Below, piece by piece: positions 14,232 to 20,654 of a DNA stretch of 23,046 nucleotides (position 1 is the first letter of the stretch; each line of letters begins with the position of its first letter). Below the pieces are notes generated by a model, which did no database searches, was not told where the DNA came from, and saw nothing but the letters and a program-made list of their open reading frames with translations. Both the position numbers and the translations under genes were made by a program. Origin of the DNA: a virus. The stretch covers positions 1 through 23,046 of IMG/VR virus record IMGVR_UViG_3300013286_000588, one strand, 5' to 3'.

Positions 14232-14590
14232 CACAATTAAAAGGCCTAGTTCCAAAAGGTTGGGGTTCAGAATTTATCTGGGCCACTAACGACAAATACT
14301 GCGGCAAGTTTATGAACTTTGAAACGGGTCGTAAATTCAGTATGCACTTCCATCGAGACAAAGAAGAAACCTGGTATATACAATCAGGTAAATTTATTGT
14401 TCGTTGGATTGATACTGCTACAGCAGAGGTTCACGAAAAAGAATTACGTGACGGCGCTGTATGGCATAATACTCCGTGCATGCCGCATCAATTAGAGTGT
14501 ATTGAAGCAGGTACAGTCATCGAAGTCTCTACACCTGATAGTGTCGAAGACAATTATCGTGTTGGTAAAGGCGATAGCCAGAAAGGTTAA
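14228..14590 (+). CDS. Cupin, mannose-6-phosphate isomerase type II-like
   Basis: A 120-residue single-domain cupin starting at ATG 14228 (ATGA overlap). The metal site is easily read: SMHFHRDKEETWYI (H40, H42, E46/E47) and MPHQLECIEAGTVIEVSTP (H87), matching HxH-x(3-4)-E and the later His of cupins. KGWGSEFIWATNDKYCGKF and the E-x-S-T-P end resemble the isomerase domain of type II mannose-6-phosphate isomerase/GDP-mannose pyrophosphorylase. A role in sugar-phosphate isomerisation fits the kinase and nucleotidyltransferase just downstream. Substrate assignment is inferred; many small cupins of this sort have no known activity. Confidence 0.75.
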   Translation: MTQLKGLVPKGWGSEFIWATNDKYCGKFMNFETGRKFSMHFHRDKEETWYIQSGKFIVRWIDTATAEVHEKELRDGAVWHNTPCMPHQLECIEAGTVIEVSTPDSVEDNYRVGKGDSQKG

Positions 14591-14591
14591 T

Positions 14592-14813
14592 ATGTACAAA
14601 ACAATTTATACAGAAGTCGAAGTAGATGTTGATTTGAGCGACTTTGATACAGATGATCTAATTGAAGAATTGGAATCACGTGGGTCAGCTGTTATGGACT
14701 ATGGTGATGGCAAGGAAGTGCTGGAATCCATTTACCAAAAACGTAGGCTGGGTCAAAATTATCAATCCGAGCTGGAACAACTAATCTATCTAGGGTTAGG
14801 TCGTGTTATATGA
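14592..14813 (+). CDS. Small acidic conserved phage protein
   Basis: A 73-residue protein with AAAGG (14582-14586) before ATG 14592. It is acidic, with EVEVDVDLSDFDTDDLIEELESRG then KEVLESIYQKRRLGQNYQSELEQLIYLGLGRVI. The DVDLxDFDTDDLIEELExRG block is a pattern I recall in T4-like cyanophage hypothetical proteins. It appears to be a short beta strand followed by helices. Function unknown. It ends in an ATGA overlap with the nucleotidyltransferase. Confidence 0.65.
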   Translation: MYKTIYTEVEVDVDLSDFDTDDLIEELESRGSAVMDYGDGKEVLESIYQKRRLGQNYQSELEQLIYLGLGRVI

Positions 14814-15211
14814 CAACTGTGATAGTTAACGGAACATTTGATATTCTTCATCCGGGACATATTGCCATGTTAAACACTGCTCGCAGTTTAGGCGATTATC
14901 TTATTGTATGCATTGATACTGACCGCCGTGTTAAAGAACTCAAAGGCGACAACCGTCCTATTAACAATCAAATCTTTCGCAAGGTTATGTTGCAGAATCT
15001 CAAGGCTGTAGATATTGTTGAACTATTCGATAATCAAGAAGAATTGATTAATTGTATTAAGTTATACAAGCCAGATATTATGGTCAAAGGCAGTGACTGG
15101 AAAGGCAAGAGCATAGTAGCAGAGCAATATGTAAAAGAAATCTTTTGGTATGATAGAATAGATGAATACTCAACTACAAAAACAATTCAAGATATTATTA
15201 GTCGGGGATAA
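14810..15211 (+). CDS. HldE/RfaE2-like nucleotidyltransferase
   Basis: A 133-residue cytidylyltransferase-like protein with VNGTFDILHPGHIAML (HPGH 14-17, the nucleotide-binding motif), RKVMLQNLKAVDIVELF (58-73), IMVKGSDWKGK (KGSDW 93-97) and EYSTTKTIQDI (119-129, the ISTTKI-like motif). This set defines the family of the HldE C-terminal domain, which makes ADP-heptose from heptose 1-phosphate and ATP; glycerol-3-phosphate cytidylyltransferase is the closest alternative. The PfkB kinase follows with a 50-base overlap. In HldE the order is kinase then nucleotidyltransferase in one chain; here they are two genes in reverse order. Confidence 0.85.
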   Translation: MTTVIVNGTFDILHPGHIAMLNTARSLGDYLIVCIDTDRRVKELKGDNRPINNQIFRKVMLQNLKAVDIVELFDNQEELINCIKLYKPDIMVKGSDWKGKSIVAEQYVKEIFWYDRIDEYSTTKTIQDIISRG

Positions 15212-15920
15212 CTGTATCGACATCTACCGGTATGGTAGTGTAGATCGTATTAGTCCAGAAGCACCAATCCCAGTGTTTGTGCCAAGGTATGATATTGTCA
15301 AAGACGGAATGGCTGGTAATGTTCTTCTTAACCTAAAAGCATTGGGATGTGATGTTAATTTTCTTTGCGGACATGCAAGTGAAAAAACTAGACTTATTGA
15401 TACTCGTAGCAAACAACAAATAGTCCGTATTGACAAAGACGTAACGTCGGCTCCAATTACAATAGAAACAGCGTTGCCCGATTACGATGCTATTGTTATT
15501 AGTGACTATAACAAAGGCGTAGTTAGCTACGAACTTATTGAAGACTTACGCAAAAACTTTTCTGGCCCAATCTTTATTGACACAAAGAAAACAGACCTAG
15601 CAAGACTAGAAGGTTGCTTTATTAAGATAAACGAACTCGAACATAGTCGTGCTACAAGTTTTCCAGAAGGAGTGCCGTCAGGACTAATTGTTACCTACGG
15701 TGAACGAGGAGTCGTATATGATGAGTTTGCGTTCGGGGCAAGAACTGTAGAAGTAGCAGATGTATGCGGTGCAGGTGATACATTTTTATCAGCATTAGTT
15801 TACGAATACCTAAATACCCTGGACCTACACAAGGCGATCAGCTTTGCTATCGATGCGAGTGCAATCACAGTACAGCATTTAGGAAACTACGCACCAACAT
15901 TAAAGGAAATAAATGGATAA
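15162..15920 (+). CDS. PfkB-family sugar kinase, HldE N-domain-like
   Basis: A 252-residue ribokinase/PfkB protein with LLVGDNCIDIYRYGSVDRISPEAPIPVF (15-39), which contains the RISPEAP signature of RfaE/HldE kinases. DGMAGNVLLNL (48-58) matches the GGAxNxAxN motif, ISDYNKGV (113-120) the SDYxKG motif, and DVCGAGDTF (200-208) the PfkB signature 2 with catalytic Asp206. It should phosphorylate a sugar phosphate at C1, by analogy D-glycero-D-manno-heptose 7-phosphate. It is about 60 residues shorter than the HldE domain. The start overlaps the nucleotidyltransferase by 50 bases, so start choice is less certain. Confidence 0.85.
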   Translation: MNTQLQKQFKILLVGDNCIDIYRYGSVDRISPEAPIPVFVPRYDIVKDGMAGNVLLNLKALGCDVNFLCGHASEKTRLIDTRSKQQIVRIDKDVTSAPITIETALPDYDAIVISDYNKGVVSYELIEDLRKNFSGPIFIDTKKTDLARLEGCFIKINELEHSRATSFPEGVPSGLIVTYGERGVVYDEFAFGARTVEVADVCGAGDTFLSALVYEYLNTLDLHKAISFAIDASAITVQHLGNYAPTLKEING

Positions 15921-16311
15921 GATTTTTAATGATATACCTGATGCTATCGAAGACAGCACAGCACCTTGGGACAATCTTTACAAAGAAGACTTTCACATTG
16001 CAGTATACTATGACAAGTATCCTTGTACACCGGGCCACTTATTGTTCGTGCCTAAATATAATACAATCGGAGTTTTAAATGATGCTTTTGAAGACGCAGT
16101 TCGCGAAGGTAAAAGAATGGTGGAAGCCGGGGAATGGGACGGTTTCAATGTGGGACTTAACTATGGCCCTAGCGCAGGACAAACTGTCAACTGGCCTCAC
16201 ATTCATCTTATCCCCCGTCGGAAGGGTGATGTTGAAGATCCAGTCGGTGGTGTCCGCAACACAATCCCGGGCAAAGGCAACTATCGAAGCCCATCGTATA
16301 AGCAAGATTAA
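15913..16311 (+). CDS. HIT-family hydrolase
   Basis: A 132-residue histidine-triad protein with FHIAVYYDKYPCTPGHLLFVPK (27-48), a typical HIT beta strand, and QTVNWPHIHLIPRRKGD (90-106). The usual H-phi-H-phi-H triad is W94-P-H96-I-H98: the catalytic middle and last histidines are kept, the first is Trp. HIT proteins cleave nucleotide-phosphate or phosphoramidate bonds (for example dinucleoside polyphosphates or AMP conjugates). VEDPVGGVRNTIPGKGNY follows the site and is common in phage or bacterial short HIT proteins. Its ATG overlaps the kinase by 8 bases. Substrate unknown; with the upstream sugar enzymes, nucleotide-sugar turnover is possible. Confidence 0.85.
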   Translation: MDKIFNDIPDAIEDSTAPWDNLYKEDFHIAVYYDKYPCTPGHLLFVPKYNTIGVLNDAFEDAVREGKRMVEAGEWDGFNVGLNYGPSAGQTVNWPHIHLIPRRKGDVEDPVGGVRNTIPGKGNYRSPSYKQD

Positions 16312-16795
16312 ACCTATTCAGTTTACGATTAATCCCGGGCTTAGTGGGCAGATATTACAAAGCAGTGGTGCAGGATTTAACTATACGGCATTACCATACA
16401 ATTCTGGGCAATACAATACTGCTATTGGTTATCAAGCAGGATATAGTATTGCTGGTTCTGGATTAGGTATAAATCAGAGTACACAACGTAACACTATAAC
16501 GTTTGGAAACCCAAGTTATCCGGCTGTGTTAGTTATCACCTCAGACGGTGATGTAGAATGGAACGGTAAACCTAGTGAAGCCGCAGATTGCCTAGTTCGT
16601 ACTTTCCAATTTGCGGTAGAAGATATGAAAGGTGTTACCAAAGCGGCTAGACGCAGGTATTATTACAAGGCCTGTAAAAATATTCTAAATAAAGCAGAGA
16701 AGATGGAGCATCAAGAGTTTCTTGACTTTCTCCAAAAACAAGTGTATAATAAAGAACGTAGAGTAATTATGGATTCGTTAAGAGGTGACCTGTGA
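16229..16795 (+). CDS. Fibre-like protein with helical C-terminal domain; start uncertain
   Basis: The conserved part begins near 16298 (SKIKPIQFTINPGLSGQILQ). PYNSGQYNTAIGYQAGYSIAG resembles the NTAIGxxAG beta-roll repeats of tail-fibre and adhesin heads. PAVLVITSDGDVEWNGKPSEAADCLV precedes a helical C-terminal region with KAARRRYYYKACKNILNKAEK, VYNKERRV and the end RGDL. ATG 16229 is the nearest canonical start, with AAGGG just upstream, but leaves an 83-base overlap with the HIT gene. The codon that looks like the natural start, at 16298, is ATA. Function is unknown; a neck, tail or fibre-related protein is possible. The stop overlaps GTG 16792 by 4 bases. Confidence 0.6.
   Translation: MLKIQSVVSATQSRAKATIEAHRISKIKPIQFTINPGLSGQILQSSGAGFNYTALPYNSGQYNTAIGYQAGYSIAGSGLGINQSTQRNTITFGNPSYPAVLVITSDGDVEWNGKPSEAADCLVRTFQFAVEDMKGVTKAARRRYYYKACKNILNKAEKMEHQEFLDFLQKQVYNKERRVIMDSLRGDL
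16722..16750 (+). promoter_or_regulatory. Sigma-70-type promoter inside the preceding gene
   Basis: TTGACT (16722-16727) and TATAAT (16745-16750), 17-base spacer, lie within the 3' end of the fibre-like gene. A start near 16757 would serve the 77-residue gene and queE. It has the same form as the intergenic promoters, so it is likely functional despite lying in coding sequence. Confidence 0.75.
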
Positions 16796-17025
16796 CTACA
16801 GCCAAAGATATATTTGATCAAACTATGCATAAGATTAAAAATATGCAGATGTTTGAAATAAAACGTGAAGTCGGGCCAAACTGGTTGCCGCGTGGTTCCA
16901 TTCCATTTGACATTCATGCAGGTAGTGGCGTTGCTACATTTACCGTATACGCAGAATTCTTACAAGACGCAGAAGATCAAGTAACACAATTTTTAGAAAG
17001 ACAGGACGAAGATGAGCAAGATTAA
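16792..17025 (+). CDS. Small phage protein of unknown function
   Basis: A 77-residue protein that begins at GTG 16792, overlapping the previous stop by 4 bases (GTGA), with AGAGG a few bases upstream. The N-terminus (AKDIFDQTMHKIKNMQMFEIKREVGPNWLPRG) and a beta-rich middle (PFDIHAGSGVATFTVYAEFLQDAEDQV) give a compact domain, and the end is acidic (ERQDEDEQD). I recall similar proteins next to queE in T4-like phages but know no function. Overlap with queE by 14 bases suggests coupled translation. Confidence 0.65.
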   Translation: MTTAKDIFDQTMHKIKNMQMFEIKREVGPNWLPRGSIPFDIHAGSGVATFTVYAEFLQDAEDQVTQFLERQDEDEQD

Positions 17026-17869
17026 ATTAGCAGAACTATTTTATAGTATACAAGGTGAAGGACGTTACATGGGTGTACCGTCTGTTTTCTTGCGTACATT
17101 CGGTTGTAACTTTACCTGTCAAGGTTTTGGTATGCCCCGTGGCGAACTGTCCAATGAACGTGAAGCTATTGCAGAGCGTATTCTAGAATTTAAAGAATAC
17201 AATGAACTTCCATTAGTAAGTACAGGCTGTGACAGTTATGCAAGTTGGGATGCCCGTTTTAAAGATCTCAGTCCGTTAGTTGAAACAGACGGCATTGTAG
17301 CACGTATTATGGAAATGCTACCTCACGGCGAATGGCAAGACGAGCATCTTGTTATCACCGGCGGTGAGCCAATGTTAGGATGGCAACGTGCTTATCCAGA
17401 CTTGTTAGATCATCCTAAAATGCAGAATCTTAAAGAAATTACTTTTGAAACAAACGGCACAATGCGTTTGACAAAAGACTTTAGACAGTATTTGTTAAAC
17501 TGGACATTAGGTAATAAAGACCGTGGACGTATTGCTCTAACATTCAGCATTAGTGCTAAACTGCCTTGCTCTGGTGAGCCGTGGGAAGATGCTATCAAGC
17601 CCGAAGTGGTGTGTAGTTATGAAGACATCGGTTATGCATATTTGAAGTTTGTTGTGGCAACAGAAGAGGATCTTGTAGATGCAGAACGAGCAGTTGAAGA
17701 ATATCGTGCGGCAGGTTTTAAAGGTCCTGTGTATGTTATGCCTGTCGGTGGTGTTGAGCGGGTGTACATTCTTAATAATAGATCAGTGGCGGAGATGGCA
17801 ATGCGAAAAGGATGGCGGTACAGTGACCGACTTCAGGTGCCACTCTTTAAAAACGAATGGGGAACCTGA
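17012..17869 (+). CDS. queE: QueE-like 7-carboxy-7-deazaguanine synthase (radical SAM)
   Basis: QueE is a radical SAM enzyme that converts 6-carboxytetrahydropterin to CDG with a 4Fe-4S cluster, SAM and Mg2+. The 285-residue protein shows AELFYSIQGEGRYMGVPSVFLR (7-28, the QueE N-terminal signature EIFxSIQGEG), LRTFGCNFTC, and VITGGEPML (GGEP 117-120, SAM-binding). Cluster cysteines appear to be C32, C36 and, after a 36-residue insert, C73 (STGCDSYASW) instead of the compact radical SAM CX3CX2C. This spread layout is one I recall from phage and some bacterial QueE-like proteins. It is longer than usual QueE (about 210-245). ATG 17012 gives the canonical N-terminus. Confidence 0.88.
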   Translation: MSKIKLAELFYSIQGEGRYMGVPSVFLRTFGCNFTCQGFGMPRGELSNEREAIAERILEFKEYNELPLVSTGCDSYASWDARFKDLSPLVETDGIVARIMEMLPHGEWQDEHLVITGGEPMLGWQRAYPDLLDHPKMQNLKEITFETNGTMRLTKDFRQYLLNWTLGNKDRGRIALTFSISAKLPCSGEPWEDAIKPEVVCSYEDIGYAYLKFVVATEEDLVDAERAVEEYRAAGFKGPVYVMPVGGVERVYILNNRSVAEMAMRKGWRYSDRLQVPLFKNEWGT

Positions 17870-18501
17870 TGCAATTTGAGGCTATCAATCCTTATCCTCC
17901 AATAGTGTTTAAAGCACACTATGACGGATTTACTGATGCCCATTTAGATGCCGCTAGAGAAATTATGGCGGGCGCAAAAAGCGGTGGTGAGCTTGAATTA
18001 GAAGTTGGACAAGCATGGAGTTCTGTATCTAACCAAAAAATGCCGCCGCATCACCATCCCATGTTTAAAGATTTCTATACTTGGCAACATGAGGTAGCTG
18101 TTGAGGTTTTGTTTGGACAATTACTCTTAGAAAGTCACATGCCTTATTGGGTTACTAATAGCTGGGTTAATTTGCACAAAAAGGGCGGATATACATTCCC
18201 ACATGCTCACGGAATGTGTAGTTTGAGTATTGCGGCATATTTGCAGATGCCTGAAGATGGTGGATTTATCATGTTTAAAGATCCGCATTTTGATCTGCGC
18301 AGTATTCAGCGTAAAAACACACAGCCCAACAGCCTTGAAGAATATCAACCGGTAGCCGCAATCACAGGAGATGTGCTATTCTTTCCGGGCTGGATACAAC
18401 ATCAAACACAGGATAACCAAAGCGACAAAGATCGTTGGGTTATTACCACTAACTATTCTAACGTAGACTACAGGAAAAAACCACAAAGGACAGAATTATG
18501 A
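17869..18501 (+). CDS. 2OG-Fe(II) oxygenase-like protein
   Basis: A 210-residue protein from ATG 17869 (TGATG overlap with queE; an in-frame ATG at 17857 is also possible). It has the putative 2OG-Fe(II) oxygenase layout common in cyanophages: NSWVNLHKKGGYTFPHAHGMCSLSIAAYLQMPEDGGFIMFKDP (97-139) with PHAH at 111-114, then GDVLFFPGWIQHQTQDN (H178) and RWVITTNY (R189). His114 or His112 with a downstream acidic residue and His178 would bind iron and Arg189 2-oxoglutarate. Substrate unknown. It is the second dioxygenase of the window, coupled to queE as the first is coupled to dpdA. Confidence 0.8.
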   Translation: MQFEAINPYPPIVFKAHYDGFTDAHLDAAREIMAGAKSGGELELEVGQAWSSVSNQKMPPHHHPMFKDFYTWQHEVAVEVLFGQLLLESHMPYWVTNSWVNLHKKGGYTFPHAHGMCSLSIAAYLQMPEDGGFIMFKDPHFDLRSIQRKNTQPNSLEEYQPVAAITGDVLFFPGWIQHQTQDNQSDKDRWVITTNYSNVDYRKKPQRTEL

Positions 18502-18890
18502 TAGAAAGAATCAAACAATTTTTCAAGCGAAAGCCTAGCCAAGCTCAAATAGAAGCTGAGGCTAAAAAATATGCGGAAGTTGTAACCGAAACACTACCTC
18601 CAAAAGAAGCGGCTACACTGAAAAAAGAGCCCTATGTCGCGGTATTAAATACACATATTAACGAAGATAACATACGAAATGGCTTTTTTGAGCTTGACTG
18701 GAACGAGTATTTCATAGTAAAATTAAGAGAAGCAGGATACACAGGCGACACTGAAGAAGTAATAGTCGACGCCTGGTTCAAGGATCTTTGTAGAGATGTT
18801 GCAATGGAAGAAAATGTCAACATGTCTCAAAGAGGAGTCGGTTACATCAACGTAAACAGTCTTGGCAATGGCAAGGCGGAAATATTCTAA
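18498..18890 (+). CDS. Conserved T4-like phage protein
   Basis: A 130-residue protein beginning at ATG 18498, an ATGA overlap with the upstream gene. The basic N-terminus (MIERIKQFFKRKPSQ) leads to a conserved-looking core EPYVAVLNTHINEDNIRNGFFELDWNEYFIVKLREAGYTG and DAWFKDLCRDVAMEE. I recall the RNGFFELDWNEYF block as a hypothetical protein of T4-like cyanophages. No catalytic motif is visible. It precedes the 5' nuclease with no gap. Confidence 0.65.
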   Translation: MIERIKQFFKRKPSQAQIEAEAKKYAEVVTETLPPKEAATLKKEPYVAVLNTHINEDNIRNGFFELDWNEYFIVKLREAGYTGDTEEVIVDAWFKDLCRDVAMEENVNMSQRGVGYINVNSLGNGKAEIF

Positions 18891-19874
18891 ATGACATATA
18901 TTATTGTAGATACAGCAAATACATTTTTTCGTGCTAGACACGTAGTTCGTGGAGACATATCCGAAAAGGTCGGAATGAGCCTGCACGTTATTCTCAACTC
19001 AGTTCGCAAAGCATGGAAAGACTTTGATGGGAAACATGTTGTATTCGCACTAGAAGGTCGAAGCTGGCGAAAGGATCATTACGAGCCTTACAAAAGAAAT
19101 AGGCAAGTAGCACGTGACAAATTGAGCCCACGTGACGCAGAAGAAGATAAAGTTTTTTGGGAAACATTTGATGAGTTTAAAAATTTCTTAAATGAAAAAA
19201 CCAATTGTACAGTATTGCAACACAAGCAACTAGAAGCTGATGATTTAATCGCCGGATTCATTCAAGCACATCCAAACGATAATCATGTTATCATTTCAAC
19301 AGATGGCGATTTCGCGCAGTTGATTGCACCCAATGTAAAACAGTATAATGGTGTTAGTGGTGTTACTACTACACATGAAGGTTATTTTGATGAAAAGGGA
19401 AAACATGTTATTGACAAGAAAACAAAAGCTACCAAGCCTGCTCCAGACCCAGAATGGCTCTTATTCGAAAAATGCATGCGTGGAGATACCTCCGACAACA
19501 TCTTTTCTGCTTTCCCAGGAGTGCGCGAAAAGGGTACAAAAAACAAAGTTGGACTCAGAGAAGCATTTGCTGACAGAAAATCAAAGGGGTACAATTGGAA
19601 CAATCTCATGCTCCAACGTTGGACCGACCACGAAGGCATCGAACATCGTGTTCTAGACGACTACATTCGAAATATTAAATTATGTGATCTCACTGCACAG
19701 CCAGAAGAGATTAGAACAATCATTACAACAACGATTGCAGAAAATGCAATACCAAAAGACATCCCACAAGTTGGAATTAGGCTTATGAAATTTTGCGGAA
19801 CTTACGATTTGATCAAAGTTACAGAACAAATTCAAAGTTATGCAGATCCACTTAACGCAAGGTACACAGTATGA
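18891..19874 (+). CDS. rnh: T4 RNase H-type 5'-3' nuclease
   Basis: A 327-residue FEN-family protein, close in length to T4 RNase H (305). T4 RNase H removes RNA primers and some adjacent DNA at lagging-strand junctions, working with the clamp and gp32. Motifs are IIVDTAN (D7), FALEGRSWRKDHYEPYKRNR (52-71, arch region), EADDLIA (115-121; D117, D118), STDGDFAQL (136-144; D138, D140) and MRGDTSDNI (196-204; D199, D202). The conserved acidic residues for two Mg2+ sites are thus in place. The overlap with the next gene is ATGA. Confidence 0.9.
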   Translation: MTYIIVDTANTFFRARHVVRGDISEKVGMSLHVILNSVRKAWKDFDGKHVVFALEGRSWRKDHYEPYKRNRQVARDKLSPRDAEEDKVFWETFDEFKNFLNEKTNCTVLQHKQLEADDLIAGFIQAHPNDNHVIISTDGDFAQLIAPNVKQYNGVSGVTTTHEGYFDEKGKHVIDKKTKATKPAPDPEWLLFEKCMRGDTSDNIFSAFPGVREKGTKNKVGLREAFADRKSKGYNWNNLMLQRWTDHEGIEHRVLDDYIRNIKLCDLTAQPEEIRTIITTTIAENAIPKDIPQVGIRLMKFCGTYDLIKVTEQIQSYADPLNARYTV

Positions 19875-20389
19875 ACATGGAGACAAACATGACAGAAGCA
19901 CTAACTAAGCCAATCATCGATGGCAAGTTTTGGTTATTGGAAGTAAAAGGTGAAAAACTAGGAACCCTAACCAAAGAGAAAAAAGGTTATAGTTTCATGC
20001 GCAAGGGTCAAAAAGTCGACCTTGCTGACCTAGCGGTGTTCCAAACATTATTTGGAATTTCAATCAGCGAAGAACAACTGAAGAAAGAAAAAACTTCTCT
20101 CAACACGAAATCCAAAGATCAGGATTACAATATATACGAATTTCCCTGTTCAAGCAGGCCTTATAATCCTGTGTATGATGTTCAGCAAAAGTTACCAATC
20201 TACTCAAAGAGCGACAAGTCAAAGAGTCAATATTGTGCAGGATATTATGTAATCAAATTCCGCAAGGGTTGGGTCAAATCATTCTGTCCAAAACTCATCA
20301 CACTAGAAAGATATGTAAACAAAGGTCCATTTAAAACTGAACTGGAAATGCGTCAGGTATTGAGCACTATAGGCAAGTCAGCTACATGA
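19871..20389 (+). CDS. Conserved phage protein of unknown function
   Basis: A 172-residue protein. ATG 19871 overlaps the preceding stop by 4 bases; ATG 19889 has GGAG (19879-19882) with good spacing and may be the true start, giving MTEALTKPIIDGKFWLL. The N-terminal part is a small beta domain, GKFWLLEVKGEKLGTLTKEKKGYSF. The middle has EFPCSSRPYNPVYDVQQKLPIYSKSDKSKSQYCAGYYVIKFRKGW and a helical end. The same PCxSxPYNPVYDVxxKLPIYSKSxKSKSxYCAGYY pattern appears in T4-like phage hypothetical proteins, from recall. C- and Y-rich spacing suggests a metal- or nucleic-acid-binding fold, without proof. Confidence 0.65.
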   Translation: MNMETNMTEALTKPIIDGKFWLLEVKGEKLGTLTKEKKGYSFMRKGQKVDLADLAVFQTLFGISISEEQLKKEKTSLNTKSKDQDYNIYEFPCSSRPYNPVYDVQQKLPIYSKSDKSKSQYCAGYYVIKFRKGWVKSFCPKLITLERYVNKGPFKTELEMRQVLSTIGKSAT

Positions 20390-20613
20390 GACAATTGAAC
20401 ACTATTCCTATTGAAAACTACCTAGATAAGGCAAGAATCGCGGCCAAATCAGGTCAGAAAATTGTTACTTTAGACATTTTAGAAGCCACTGAGTTAGCCA
20501 ATAGCCTAGCAGTAGTTATGACACGTATTAGCGGTGAACTAGACACTATCCTACAAGCGGCAATGCAGGATCAACCAGATACACAGGTTCAGATGGACGG
20601 TGGTAATTTCTAG
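20386..20613 (+). CDS. Small helical protein
   Basis: A 75-residue protein coupled by an ATGA overlap to the upstream gene. It is mostly helical, ENYLDKARIAAKSGQKIVTLDILEATELANSLAVVMTRISGELDTIL. No motif or family is recognised. Its stop is followed by a -10-like box and hairpin for the next gene. Coding is supported by tight overlap and even amino-acid use. Confidence 0.55.
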   Translation: MRQLNTIPIENYLDKARIAAKSGQKIVTLDILEATELANSLAVVMTRISGELDTILQAAMQDQPDTQVQMDGGNF

Positions 20614-20618
20614 CTGTA

Positions 20619-20653
20619 TATAATAAATAAGTGCGTACATTTGGAGAACGCAC
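20619..20653 (+). promoter_or_regulatory. -10-like box and RBS-presenting hairpin
   Basis: TATAAT (20619-20624), preceded by TGTA, is followed by GTGCGT (20631-20636) and its inverted copy ACGCAC (20648-20653) around an 11-base loop that contains GGAG (20643-20646). The ATG is one base beyond the stem, at 20655. No good -35 box was found (TGGACG at 20594-20599 with a 19-base spacer is poor). If transcription starts near 20631, the message would begin with this hairpin and display its ribosome-binding site in the loop. Confidence 0.45.
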
Positions 20654-20654
20654 T

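Noticed and set aside
18694-18723. TTGACT-N18-TAAAAT upstream of the 5' nuclease gene
   Set aside because: Spacer and -10 deviate from the promoter family; the nuclease gene is tightly linked to its upstream operon. It cannot be excluded as a weak internal promoter.
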